NCBI RefSeq assembly: GCF_001039355.2
Contig: NW_019775069.1
Location: 255,381-319,380, forward strand
Reading direction: 5' to 3'
Length of the DNA: 64,000 bases
DNA from: Lingula anatina
Taxonomy: Eukaryota; Brachiopoda; Lingulata; Lingulida; Lingulidae
Part shown: positions 29,763 through 42,422 of the stretch, piece by piece
Layout: every line of letters begins with the position of its first letter
Numbering within the stretch: the first letter of the stretch is position 1
Program-made: the position numbers and the translations under genes
The notes under the pieces: model-generated
Database searches by the model: none
The model's input: the letters and a program-made list of their open reading frames with translations, nothing else
What the model was told of the DNA's origin: nothing

Positions 29763-29833
29763 TTAACTATGCAAACTGAGAGAGCAGAATTGTCTAACCT
29801 GTTGTAGGTTAATTATGAAAAATTTCTTTTTAG

Positions 29834-29950
29834 TTATATGCGCCATCAACCCTTGCCTTCATAATGGGAAATGCGTTCCTCAGAGAGTAGGATATAGACG
29901 TTTTCAGTGTCTCTGTCCCTATGGATATTCCGGACACAGATGCCAGATAG
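29834..29950 (+). CDS. EGF-like exon E3 (type A)
   Basis: 117 nt, phase 1-1, with acceptor TTTCTTTTTAG and donor GTAAGC. It encodes CAINPCLHNGKC, then [18 protein letters not shown]: a complete six-cysteine EGF module, two residues longer than E1 and E5 between C3 and C4. Paralogue of E1 and E5. Confidence 0.85.
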
Positions 29951-30633
29951 GTAAGCTTCTCCCGTTAAAGACGAGATACTAGATTAAAGAATGTTGATAA
30001 CAACAAATAGTTCTAGGTCGTAATGTGGGAAGATGGAAAAATTCAACTGACAAAAGTGACAACACGATCAGATGAATTAGATAATATGCTTCACTGAGAA
30101 GCATTCATTCATTACCAATGCTCCTTCCAAAAAGGAAACTGGAAGCAGAATTTCCCTTTTACAAGTAACATATTTCAAATTATAAAATGGATAACTGTTC
30201 GTATAAGATACCTACTGCACAAGAAATACACGATTCAGATGCCAGATAGTTAGCCTTTGTCTGTTAAAGACTTGATACCTGACTATTGGTCAAGAATGTA
30301 GATAAAACCAAATAGTTCTTGGTTGTAATATGGAAAAAAATGAAAAGAAAGGTTACTGGAAAAAAAAACGATCACTTGTCCCAGCTGATATGGTTAATTA
30401 AGTAGCGTTTATCCATTAGACTCGCTACCACCATACCGCAAACGGGGATCAGACTTCCCCTTTAAAACCGTCGTTGCATGTACGTGTAACATATTTCAAA
30501 TGATAACTGTTGTCATGTAAATAAAGCAAGCCATGTGGTGACTCTGCTTAAGATTATTAAAAGATAGTATGTGGATTTTTGCGTGTGCAGATTCCCAATT
30601 ACATGTTGTCATTTTTCATTAACTTGTTTACAG

Positions 30634-30768
30634 CAAAGTGTGAGACACATGCCGTATGCGTGGAGGGAGGTAGGCATGTGCCTTCGTATAATGAGGCCTG
30701 CAATTGGGATTTTGGCCAACAATGTAAATGTTACTATGGTTACTTTGGGGACGGAATACATTGTGCCG
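30634..30768 (+). CDS. EGF-like exon E4 (type B)
   Basis: 135 nt, phase 1-1, with acceptor TTGTTTACAG and donor GTGAGT. It encodes KCETHAVCVEGGRH, YNEACNWDFGQQCKCYYG and YFGDGIHC. Paralogue of E2 and E6, with the same flanking intron sequence. Confidence 0.85.
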
Positions 30769-30849
30769 GTGAGTCTTATAGTTTTATTCAGAGGATCGAA
30801 GAGGTCAGTAACTTGGGATTCTGAATAAGACAACCTGAGACAAATTTGC

Positions 30850-33420
30850 CATTCATTTATTAACTATTTCAAATAAATGCCTTGTAATTAGGATTGGTGA
30901 TTTCTTACTGACAATTTGATTAAATAGATGTATGTCTTTTATAAGTTTATGTTATAAGTCTTATAAATGGTTGTTTTAAAAAGCATTTAAAAAGCATTAT
31001 AATGTAAAGGGACATTATGCCTATACATGTGGCTATCACCTGTGATCTGTCACCACTGTCGTCACTGTACACTTACAAAGATACCACGATATAACATGTT
31101 GTCTTCAAACCTACAGGACTGGTGAATATAAGTAAGATACAGGTGAAGATAACATTAACTTGTTTGGGCCAATTTTTAAAATGCATGTTTTTTAAAATAT
31201 ATTCAACACAGATAACACGTTTAATGAACAATCATGTTGACCTATAGTCTTTAAACTATAAGAACTTACAAATATGAGTAAATATTACTACAAAACAAGC
31301 TGAGATCTTGAGCCACCCTAATTGGTAAATTATTATTAAGGTGATGAAGTGTTTTTGTCATATTTTTTGGAATTTGTACAATTAATATGCTATGGGCCTG
31401 AAGCCATATCCTTTTTAGATTTTCTGAATACCCATTTCATCTGTAATACATAATAACACAATGCAAAAAAAAAGCTTCTGAATGTACAGACCTGAAGCAG
31501 AAATGATGCAAAGATAAAGTTAATTCGGTATTTTTTTATATATATATTTTATTGAAGTAAATAAATTAAATAAATAAATATATGCATAACTTGTGAAAAT
31601 ACAGATAGAACAAAGAGTAATATAAAGAAATTCCTCTTACACTCACACACGTTTATTCACATTCCTTCATTTGCTCCCCTATACCCAAGTGCACAAAAAT
31701 ATTTTAATAATAATGATAATAATAATAGTAGTAAAATGTAAGTGTACAAAAAAATTTTTATAGTGCTAATACTAATGCTAAAACTACTACTAATAATAAT
31801 AACCCAAAGAAGTAAGGTAGTTGAGAAGACGAAAAACAAAGTTTGAAAATGGAAAGCTATTTTTCTAAAACATAAACAATATTGGCAACCACTGTACCCA
31901 CTGCTCATCACACTAACATTGTTGAGATGTTAATTGGCCAAGCTGCCAGTTTGTTTGTATGGCATTTGAGAATTTTAATTATGTTACATGTACATGATAC
32001 CATATTTTCCTTATCCTTTATTTATCAAAATATTTTTATGTCTTTAAAAAGAGCTATTTTATCAACGTTACATGCTGTCAAAGGTTAAGATGTAGACTAC
32101 GTGAAAGAAAACACGTAGCTCAATATTTTCCCCCTTGGACAAAATCCACTGTTTTGTAATTAAAATGATCTCTTTACTCTTGGGGAACTGGACAGGTCTT
32201 TATTACGTTCATACGAAGAAACATTTCTTGCTTTACCTGCTACAGCTTTCATTAAACATACTTTCACTAGTTATTTTTATCAATCTGTTTTGATATATCT
32301 CTGATATGTTGTGTTGATTATTAAAATTAAAATGACTTCCCTTTAAGTATTTAAGCAATAAGCTTTAAAATCATCCTCAGATGAATACAACTATACTTGA
32401 TTTGCCACACATGTAAGTATTATAATATGTGCCTTAATCTAAGAGTGTTTTAACTGCTCAATAGAAGTTCCCCTTCAAGGTCCCTGCTTACTTAGATATG
32501 TCTGCAAATAGAGCAAAGCTTTGCTATTAATTCACACTTTTCGTTGTAATTTATCCTAAAGAAAAATGCAGATATTTTCCAAAAAGGCCAACAAAATATT
32601 AATGGTCACTATTAATGGGACATTTTCCTATAATCAGTAAAAAACCTAGATAATTAAAATAACACACTAACAAATGGCAGCCCGCATTTAATTTAGTTAA
32701 TATTTCTTTAGTAGATGTTACGAAATCAATCTATATGCCTTTTCTCTAAACATTAAACATCTTTAAAAGTATCATCCTCAGATGTATTTTACAAATCACA
32801 GGTAATGAAATACAACTATATCTCATTTCCCACACCTGTAAGTTTCATAATATGTGCCTTGATTCAAGACATCCCGAAAGCCTGGGTCTCAACCCACGTC
32901 TGGTCTACGGCCAATTTTTTTTAATGGGATAAACGTGAGACTTCGTGCGTGAGGAGCCCGTTAATTACGCTTGGGTGGCTACGGTGCGTGTGACGCACGT
33001 GGTTAAGACACTTACTACGTGCCCTCCGCATTCCTGTGCACCCACCGTGTGGACCTCACGGGTTTCGTGCATATTGAGTGAGTAGTGGTCACGCCATGCA
33101 CATGGACCCTGAGTTAAAAAAAGGAGGGGCTTGAACGAAAAAGCATTATTTCTGCCTTTGAAGTCAAGTTTTAAAAATGCCTACAAAGACAAAAAAGAGC
33201 AAGAGGGGAGAGGGAAATCGGGAGCAGGCCAAGTATGATTGGGCTCACCATCTTAGAACACTACTGAGGATATAAGAATTCCTCAAACATGCACTGTTTT
33301 ATACCCTCCAAAAAAATCTCAACATGCACGCAAGACTCGCGTGCAAAGGACCATTTTACTTATGATTCTCAAACTTACAGAAAAGGGTCATGAGACTGTA
33401 ATACAGGTTCTTCCTATTCC
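30850..33420. other. Intron of the EGF gene, no exon seen
   Basis: Contains the duplicated intron blocks (31450-31640 matching 26520-26700 and 35095-35220). From about 32900 there is a GC-richer stretch with CGTGCGTGA and GACGCACGTG words that I could not classify. Confidence 0.5.
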
Positions 33421-33423
33421 TGA

Positions 33424-33424
<1 letters not shown>

Positions 33425-33484
<60 letters not shown>
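33425..33484. repeat. (AT)n microsatellite
   Basis: Pure TA run near the junction of units 2 and 3. Confidence 0.95.
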
Positions 33485-33492
<8 letters not shown>

Positions 33493-33755
33493 ATTTATTG
33501 AGCACAGCAATGTTCTTACAATTTTTAATTTTTAAAAAGGGCTTTCATGTTACTTCCATACTGTATTTGAGAATACATGTAAATTGTTTTGACGTGTGGG
33601 GCAAATTATCAAGCGTATTTTCACATTGTGTCTGTTCATAAAATATAAGGTAATAATTACAAAGTACATTATCTAGGAAATTGAAATAAATAGTTTAATT
33701 TCACATTAACTATGTCTAAACCGTTATAGGTTAAATATTCATTATTTTTTTAAAG

Positions 33756-33866
33756 ATATATGCTACACCAACCCTTGCCTTCAAAATGGGACATGTGTTT
33801 ATCAGGGAATTGGACGTTATCAGTGTCTGTGTCCCTATGGATATTCCGGACACAGATGCCAGATAG
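33756..33866 (+). CDS. EGF-like exon E5 (type A)
   Basis: 111 nt, phase 1-1, with acceptor TTTTTTTAAAG and donor GTAAGC. It encodes [12 protein letters not shown], then [18 protein letters not shown]. Nearly the same as E1, and the intron that follows keeps the empty site of the mag-type insertion. Confidence 0.85.
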   Translation: MYATPTLAFKMGHVFIRELDVISVCVPMDIPDTDAR

Positions 33867-34419
33867 GTAAGCTTCGCCCGTTAATCACTGAATAGTTGGC
33901 TATTGATTAAAGAATGTTGATAAAAACAAATAGTTCTAGGTCGTAATGTGAGAAGACGGAAAAAAATACAACTGACAAAGGTGACAATACTATCAGGTGA
34001 ACTAGCTGATATGCTTCACTTAGTCGCATTCATCCATTTCTAATGTTCTTTGCCTGTTAAAGACTTGATACTTGACTATTGGTCAAGAATAACACCAAAT
34101 AGTTCTTGATTGTAATATGGAAAAATAATGGAAAGAAAGATTACTAAAAAAAAATACGATCATTTGTCCCAGCTGCTTTGGTTCATTTAGTAGCATTTAT
34201 CTATTAGAACGGCTACTACCATCACGCAATCAGGATCAGACTTCCCTTTAATACTGTCGTTGCATGTACGTGTAACATAATTGAAATGATTACTGTTATC
34301 ATGTAAATAAAGCAAGCCGTGTGATGACCCTGCTTAAGATTATTCAAAACCAGTGTGTAGATTTTTGCGTGCGCAGATGCCCTGATACATGTTTTCTTTT
34401 ATCATTAACTTGTTTACAG

Positions 34420-34557
34420 CGAAGTGTGGGGAATATGCCACATGCGTCCTTAGAGGCTTGTCAATTCTACCTGGGTATAATGAGGCATGCAATTGGGATA
34501 ATGGCCAACGATGTAAATGTTACTATGGTTACAGCGGGGACGGAATACATTGTACCG
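34420..34557 (+). CDS. EGF-like exon E6 (type B), donor site mutated
   Basis: 138 nt from the acceptor TTGTTTACAG. It encodes KCGEYATCVLRGLS, YNEACNWDNGQRCKCYYG and YSGDGIHC, all six cysteines intact. Where E2 and E4 have the donor GTGAGT, this copy reads ATGAGT at 34558-34563. Splicing at this site should fail; reading on reaches a TAA after 12 more codons. Because the exon is phase 1-1, skipping it would keep the frame. It may be a lost exon or, less likely, an alternative end. Confidence 0.75.
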
Positions 34558-35230
34558 ATGAGTCTTATAGCTTTATTCAGAGGATTTAAAGGGTCAGTAA
34601 CTTGTGATTGTGAATAAGAGAACCTCAGACAAATTTACCATTCATTTATTAACTATTTCAAATAAATGCCTTGTATTTGGGATTGGTGATTTCAAACTGA
34701 CAATTTGATTAAATAGCTGTATGTCTTTTATAAGTTTATGTTAAAAGTCTTATAAATGCCTGTTAAAGCATTATTATGTAAAGTGACATGGTGTTTATAC
34801 ATATGGCTATCACCTGCAATTTGTCACCACTACCGTCACTGTATATGCAACACAGATAACACATTTACTGAACAAACAGGTTGACCTATAGTCTTTAAAC
34901 TATAAGAACTTATAAATATGAGTAAATATTACTACAAAACAAGCCGAGATCTTAAGCCGTCCTAATTGAAAAATTATTATTAAGGTGATGAAGTGTTTCT
35001 GTCATATGTTCATTTTCATATTTTGTAGAATTGATATGCTATGGGCCTGAAACCATATGATTTTTAGATTTTCTGAATACCCATTTCATCTGTAATACAT
35101 TATAACACAAGGCCAAAAAGGTGCCAAATGTACAGACTGATGCAAAGATAAAGCTAATTTGGCAGTTTTTATATTTTATTGAAATATATTAAATAAATAA
35201 ATAAATATATCCATAGTGTGAAAATACATA

Positions 35231-35835
35231 CCCCGTTCACACTACAGTCATTTTTTTGAATAAATAGCGAATTAGGTCCCAAATGCGTGAGGATTTTTGT
35301 AAAGTGGATTTTCAAAATCCTGCTAGCGAGATGTATTTTCTTCAGCTATTCGAATAACTTACTGGAATCGACACCTGTACAGCTCTTTCTGCGCATGTGT
35401 GCAGATAAGTGTGGGTATCTATGAATTTTTGTTCATTACTTTAGTGATTGCACCAATCGTATTTGGAGGTCACCACTCACTACAACATGAGGAATTTATT
35501 TTGCCATCTTATACTTCTCAAGAATGCTGGAATGTCTTTTGAGTTGCAATTGCCTTCACACTTTTTTGTTGGTATTTTGAGTTTTCCCGTGCAGCCGTGA
35601 GTGTTCAAAACAGGAAGTTAAACCTGAAATTTTCAACGTGGGATTTGGTCTCAATCCTGAGTGTGAACGCAATACCAAATCGAATTCCTCACGAAAAATT
35701 CGGATTATAGAAANGAAATTTTCAACGTGGGATTTGGTCTCAATCCTGAGTGTGAACGCAATACCAAATCGAATTCCTCACGAAAAATTCGGATTATAGA
35801 AATGTGTATTTTTGCAACTGTAGTGTGAATGGGGG
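35231..35835. mobile_element. 605-bp TA-flanked MITE in unit 3
   Basis: The ends CCCCGTTCACACTACAGT (35231) and its inverse (to 35835) are bounded by TA. Units 1 and 2 have AAATACAGATAGAACAAA without it at the same place. Non-coding. It contains an exact 88-bp duplication around a single N (35626-35713 and 35715-35802), probably an assembly artefact, so its true length may be about 516 bp. Confidence 0.7.
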
Positions 35836-36399
35836 TAACAGAAGTAATGTAAAGAAAAGTAATGTAAAGGAAATCCTCTTACACACATTCACATTCACTC
35901 GTTTGCTCCTCTATACGCAAGTGTACAAAAAGATTTCCATAATAATAACAATAATACCAATAGTAACAAAAGTAATGAAATTTATATGTATAGAAACTAT
36001 TTTTATAGTAACACTACTACTACTAATAACAATAGTAATAACTCAATGAAAGTAAGGTGGTGGAGAAGACGATAAACAAAGTTTGAAATTCGAAAACTTT
36101 TTTTTTTAACAAAAAATGGTGGCAACCACTGTACCCACTGCTCATCAAACTAATATTTTTTGGATACATAACTAACCACCCGTGGAAAAGTAAAAAAAAA
36201 TAATAATACCTAATTACTAGACTAACAGACTAACACAAATTACATCATTTTCAAACCAAGCAAAGACGTCATATAGTTTTTAAATTAGCATGAGCATGTA
36301 TACACAGGTTATAATGTGCTACCACCTATATGGCTTCTCACTGGACTATATGGCCCGTGTGTTTCTTGTTCATACAAGAGAAAAGAGTTTCCTATATTC

Positions 36400-38060
36400 A
36401 TAAGGTGTGTGTTTACTAGTTTATATATGTTAAATATTTAATATTTTATCAATGTTTAGCCATGTAAGCTGCAAAGAAGATTGTTCCCTTTTTTGGGTGC
36501 AAATAGATGGAACATTTGCATATATTTCTGTAGTATTGGGTGTATTGTTTTAAACCAACCCAAGTAAGGATTTTGGACCTAGACCTACATATGCTTATAT
36601 ATTTATTGATAATAAGAATAATCAGATATAATCCTTCTGTATTATTTTTTTAACGAGGCCAAATACAAAAACGTTTGGATCCCTCTCAATATTGATATTC
36701 ACATTTTTCTCTTACATTTTTATTAAGCATGTCCAGATATTTTGCACGTGTGGACATACCTAAAATACATGGATTATTGTTTCTTTGGCAATACTACGAA
36801 ACTTGCATTGCTGTTATTCATTTTTATTTATTTTCATAAGAAATGCATTTGTGCTAAAGATCCTATGGTTTCTTTTAAATTGTAATGTTCGTAATTTGGT
36901 GTCATCTGTTTCAGTGAAGACAGGTTTATATATTAAGTGCCAATTTTCTTCTTCCATTATTTCATTGGTGTCTGTGTGCCATTTATCTGTAGCTTTTTTT
37001 GAATTTTTTTTTTTGAGTTTTTTTGGGTAGTTTTGTTAGAAATATCTTGTCAGTTTAAAATATTGTTTATTGTTTTGAGGTTTTCCTTGCATATATTGTG
37101 AAGACTTGCATTTTCTGTTAGTAAAAATAGAATCTCTCTTTTAGCAATATGAATCTGCCAGTGCTATTTATGATATCATTTATCTAAAAAATCCGGTTTT
37201 CTGCCTATTAATTTTAATGTTTTCATTTTTCCATATTGCTTGTGAGAGTATTTCCTCGGCCGTTGTGCTTGGACTCTCCTGAGTCTCTGCCCAAAATTCA
37301 ATTACGATTTGCAAAAAATTGTTGTTTTTTTATTTTATTTTCACAGATCCGGTTGTTGAGTTCAAGATTTTTTACTTTTCCAATGTCCTTGAAGATGTTT
37401 GTCACTTTTCCAACTGCTATTGGTAAAACAGAATGTATTATATTTCTATGAGTTGTTCACAATGTTTTTATTGTGAAATATAGATCTCATACAAAGAGTT
37501 ATTATCCCTTTAATGCCGAGCAACTTGAATTTCCCTTGTGTTTCCATCAAATGCTTTCCCCAGTTTTTATTTCTTTATACCATTTACTTCCAATCCATAC
37601 CGTTTTTAAGACTTTGACCAAAACATTTAGAGAAAAGTTTAATTACTTAGAGTGCCTTTCGAGCCTTCTTTGATCATCAGTTAGAATTAAAGTTGCATCA
37701 TCTGCGTATAGCTTGATTAAATGTTCAACAATATCAACATTTATCTCTCTATCTCTGGATCTGATTTTTATCGCAGCTGAGAGTAGCTCAATGCATAAAA
37801 TAAGTAAATAGGGGCATAAGGGATTGTCTTGTCTCACTTATCGTTTGAACTCAAAAACTCAGATAAATACCCATTGTTTTGAATTCTAGACGAAATTCAG
37901 TGTATAATGTTTTTGTTCAATATACTATTATTGGACCAAAGTTATAAAATCCACATTTTGCATGATGCTTAAAACCATAATCAACAGCAAACTTCAGTTG
38001 TGCAAAACAGGTGACGTTGCATTCCATAGTTTTTTATGAAGAACATGGGTCCTGCTCCAC
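36400..38060 (-). pseudogene. L1/Tx1-like LINE ORF2 remnant (unit 3)
   Basis: About 36730-36830 matches the CCHC-region fragment of unit 1. At 37643-37840 the minus strand reads RQDNPLCPYLLILCIELLSA then KLYADDATLILTDDQ, the RT region with YADD. More of the RT survives here than in unit 1. Frameshifted and dead. Confidence 0.7.
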
Positions 38061-38169
38061 CATTAACATCCTTGTTCTTTTGTCTTTGCCTCCTGTGGTT
38101 TTAAAATCAGTCATTCAAAAGCTTACGGGATTGGGAATCGACAGTCATACTCAACTTTTATTATAATAT

Positions 38170-38174
<5 letters not shown>

Positions 38175-38203
<29 letters not shown>
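38175..38203. repeat. A29 homopolymer
   Basis: Poly(A) run in the EGF-gene intron; it may be the tail of an old retroposed sequence. Confidence 0.9.
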
Positions 38204-38207
<4 letters not shown>

Positions 38208-38843
38208 GATAAAAACTATTCCGAGGGTGTGATATTGACTTTCCATGGACCTGGAATCCTTTGCTCATCACACTTTCTGAATAGCCATGTTATACGGAAA
38301 ACATAATTTTCATAGTTTCAAGGAAAATAATCCAGTCAGACTGGTTTTCCAATACAACGTGATTGTTTCTTAGCATATATGATATTATATGCAAAAAAGA
38401 TAACACATCTTAGGAAAACCGATAGACCTACTGTCTTAAAAACTTATAGGAGTAAAATATTACTGAAATACAGGCTGAATTTGAAAACCAGCTTGATTGG
38501 GCCTTTTTTTTCCCAAAAAGTTATGCTGACTGTTGCTTTTCATTTTATCCATATTCTTGTTCATGAAGAAATGCATATTTTGTTGTCTTTTTCCAAATAT
38601 TGGAATTTGACTTAGGACTCCCATGGGCTTGATGCCATGAGGTACTTACATTTTCTGCATGTACAGTAGATATTGCATCAGAATTGACAATACACCTATT
38701 TTGTGCACTGCCACCAAAAAGTAGCTATGAAGGGAAAACTGTTTTACTTATTATTTTCTAAGCTTGACAATTTTTGTGAATTTAGTATTTTTATCATTTT
38801 GGTATTCCCATCCTTACATTGGAACTTTCATGTGGCTAAATTT

Positions 38844-38894
<51 letters not shown>

Positions 38895-40380
38895 TGTTGA
38901 GCACAGAAATGTTTTTACACTTAAAGGTCATCACGTTACCTCAATACTGTATTTGAGAATACTCAAACACTATTTGAGTACCTACGATACTTAATGATTC
39001 CATTCATGACTGAGCAAACAAAAACTACAATCCTTAAACACGATCTTATGCAAAACAATCTCTTTAGTTTGTTATTTTCACCGAAAAATGTATTGATTTT
39101 CAAAGATGAACAGAAAAAGTACCTTTGAACAGCCAAAAAGTTGTTGGTTCTTGCATAAAAGAAAATATATTTCTGCATATTACACATTGGTGTTTCATTT
39201 CAACAAGGAAAACATTGGTTTTTAAAGATAAACATAATTTCGAAGATGAACAGAAAAAAATACTGCACTGAACTTTGAACTGACAGAAATCTGTTTTTCT
39301 TGCATTGAAGAGAAAAATACTTCTACATATCACGTTGATGTTTCATTTGAACGAAGAAAAACAATTATTTTCAAAGATGAGAGAAAAATACTGCACTATT
39401 TAGCTTTAAAGAAGAATACCGTTTAATAGTGAAAAAAGTGTGATTTCTTGTATTTGAGGAGAGAATTGCTATTGAATTTTACATTGAAAATCATTAAAAA
39501 ATGTACATTTTAACCATTTTCTCTGTTCTTTCTTGTAACATGACTGGGCAGACAAAAACTATAATCCTTAAATGTGATCCACTGCAAAAACAATATCTTA
39601 CGTTTTCATTTTCATCAGGCAACGTTCTGATTTTCAAACACTTTTGTTTTTCAAATTGGACAAGGCTTATCATAAATCATGTAGATCTTGTACATAAAAA
39701 ACAAAAGTTTAATGTTTCTCCCTGAAGAAGGCAGACTATCCAAAAGCATGGCTATTATACGTTTAAAACAGAATATATCTAAAAATGATTTTTTTTAATT
39801 TTAGATTTAAACAACAACGAAAACACCGATTTCAGAGATGGACAGAAAAATATCAATTTTTAGCATTGAAGCAGAGAAAGCTATTAATTTTTTATTTTGT
39901 AATGAAGATTATTTTCCTATTTCCATTGGCAGCAAAAGTTCTTTATCTGAAGGTGAAAATGATAATCAATTTAAAAACAAATATAAAAAACACTGCAATA
40001 TTAAGATCTGAATCGGAAAAAGATTGAGAAATATTGACCCGATAAAGAAAAATACTCATATATATATTTTAAAAACGAAAAGAAGAGTGCCGATGTTTAG
40101 CTTTGAATCGGAAAAAGGTAAATTTTAACTAGAAAGGGAAAATCCTTTTCATTTTTACATTAAGAACACCAGTGTGTGTCATAAATCAAGCTATTGGAAT
40201 GTGAAATGAGAAGATGTGAGTGTAATGATTTGAAGATTAAAAAATAAACCATTAAAGTCCTTTTATACGCCTGAAGAGTGTATGTTCTTTGTGCTTATTG
40301 CTATGTGGTAGATTTACAATGCTGTACCTTATCTGTAGTGCACCTTGTGTAATATAGCTGGAAAATAGGATAACTTCTGC
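38204..40380. other. Intron of the EGF gene, no exon seen
   Basis: AT-rich. Includes (TAA)n at 38847-38891 and loosely repeated motifs around 39060-39420 and 39600-40120 such as TTTCAAAGATGA.CAGAAAAA, suggesting old degenerate tandem repeats. Confidence 0.5.
38847..38891. repeat. (TAA)n microsatellite
   Basis: About 15 TAA/AAT trinucleotides in a row. Confidence 0.95.
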
Positions 40381-40553
40381 AAAAATAGTCAGATTGAGCT
40401 CATTTTCACACTGTGGCTGTACAAGTAGAATTACAGTTGTGAAGAACATGTACATTATTCTTGGGAAATTGATTCAAATAATTTTATTTCATAGATATTG
40501 AATATGCAAGTCGAGAGAGAAAAAACATATTAATTATGCCCATTTTTTTCAAG

Positions 40554-40673
40554 ATATTTGCAGACCTAACCCTTGCCGTAATGGTGGAATATGTAATTAT
40601 CGGTCCATTAGAAATGGTGGCGGATTTTGGTGTCAGTGTTCAAATGGATATACAGGACGCACATGCGAAAGAG
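40554..40673 (+). CDS. EGF-like exon E7 (divergent type A)
   Basis: 120 nt, phase 1-1, with acceptor TTTTTTTCAAG and donor GTAAGC. It encodes CRPNPCRNGGIC, then GGGFWCQCSNGYTGRTCER. A canonical EGF module, more diverged than E1, E3 and E5, so it is either older or under different selection. Confidence 0.85.
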
Positions 40674-41270
40674 GTAAGCTTTGCCTGTTAAACACTGGAT
40701 AGATGACGGAGTATATAGATAACAGCAAAAAGTTCTAGGTTGCAATATCGAAAAATGATAGAAAAAAATTACAATTTATAAAAACAATTAGATCATTTAA
40801 CCTCGCTAAGATACTTCAATTAGTAGCATTCACACATTAGCCATGATCTTGCCATAAAATTAGTCAGGAGAAAACTTACCATTTAATACTGATGGTGCAT
40901 GTGCAAGTAATATATTTCATAGATTAAATGATATCATGTAAGCAAGCCATGTAATTATCATGGTTAAGTTGATTAAAAGCTACTGTGAGGAATTTTGGCT
41001 AGAACAGTACAGGTGCCAAGTTACATGTTTTCTTTGAAATTAAGCAACGTGTGGGGCAAATGATTAAACCTATTTTCAAACTATGTATGTATATTAAAAT
41101 TAAGTTATTAATTAGGTTATCTGGGTTTCATAGATGTTAAATATGCAGATTGAGAGAGCAAAATTATGTAACATGTAATATATTAATTATGCAAAATTTC
41201 TGTCAAGCTACTTGCAACCCTTGCCCTTGCAGTAATGCGGTATGTGAGGTAACTGGGTATTGAAGCCATT

Positions 41271-42422
41271 TTAACCCTCAAGAGACCAAGCTATTTCACT
41301 GACTGAAATGACCATGTGAGGTCATCCATGACCCCATTGTGCTTTGTACAGGGATCCTTATTATAAAAGGCTGTTGAGGGTTTATCACACCTATACAAGC
41401 TATTTCACTGACTGAAATGACCATGTGAGGTCATCCATGACCCCATTGTGCTTTGTACAGGGATCCTTATTATAAAAGGCTGTTGAGGGTTTATCACACC
41501 TATACTACTCCCAGGATTTATGACAAGTATTTTATAATGATCTAATGTAAAAAGTATTTGGTAATAACACTTTTATTGCATGAAATAACCAAGCACAGAT
41601 TTTAAGAACAACATTACACCGGTATTTAGACAGCCCTTGTCAGTTTCCACTTGCAGAAATAGTTCTCTTTTTATTTGCCACCCTAAATGAAAAAAGTACA
41701 TTACGAATTCGAAATTACTTTGAGTAAAAATATTTGACTTAAGTTGAGATAGCATCCTGCTAACTTCAATAAGAATACTTAGCTGACTTGCTGAGTTGGG
41801 AATACCCTAATGCTGGCAAGGAAGTCACACTACTCAGAACACATTCAATCAACCTACATGTGTGTTACTACCACATCTGTGTATCACATCCACACAAACA
41901 ATTTGTTAATATATGTATAATATGATATCGACAGAATTCTTTAGATTTCCTAAATACCCGAAAATTGTAACCGTCAAAATGAGAGACCCAGTTATGAGAA
42001 CAAGTTCCAACAAAGCTACTGAAATTAGATTCAGCGATGCACTATTAGTAACGTACTTCAAGCACAATCTTCACAAACCACTTATTTGTGCCTATGTTTT
42101 GGGCACAGTGGCTGGTTGCATGTAGCACATGCATGTGACATTTTCCTGTCAGTGTTGCGTGGCCAAAACATTTGAATACAATTTAAAAACTATTACTTAA
42201 AAACCTATGCTTCTCTTTGGGGTCATAAATGACCCCACAAGAGTTTGTGATGTATACGCCACACGAATTGGTTGATCCCTACAAGAAACTGTGAAAGTGT
42301 GTAGGATTAGTAGATGACAAATTCATGTAAGGAAAGAAAATGCGAATAAAAAATAAAGAGATGGCACATTAAAATATATGGCTGGGGTCGTAAATGACCT
42401 CACTCGGTCACTTGAGGGTTAA
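41271..42422. mobile_element. piggyBac-like MITE inserted in EGF exon E8
   Basis: TTAA at 41271-41274 and 42419-42422. The TIR begins CCCTCAAG.GACC at both ends, fitting the CCYT...TTAA rule of piggyBac elements. About 1.14 kb, no transposase. Subterminal palindromic words such as GGTCATCCATGACC and GGGGTCATAAATGACCCC occur at both sides. A 109-bp unit is tandemly duplicated near the left end. Confidence 0.78.
41287..41504. repeat. Perfect 109-bp tandem duplication
   Basis: 41287-41395 and 41396-41504 are identical by eye. Located inside the piggyBac-like MITE. Confidence 0.9.

Larger units (their letters stand above)
28640..33530 (+). repeat. EGF-gene tandem duplication unit 2 (boundaries approximate)
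   Basis: Contains E3 and E4 plus the shared intron sequence. It carries a private 846-bp TTAA element upstream of E3 and lacks the LINE remnant found in units 1 and 3. Confidence 0.75.
33570..40300 (+). repeat. EGF-gene tandem duplication unit 3 (boundaries approximate)
   Basis: Contains E5 and E6, the shared 3' intron block (34600-35220, 35835-36370), the LINE remnant shared with unit 1 and a private TA-flanked MITE. Confidence 0.7.
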
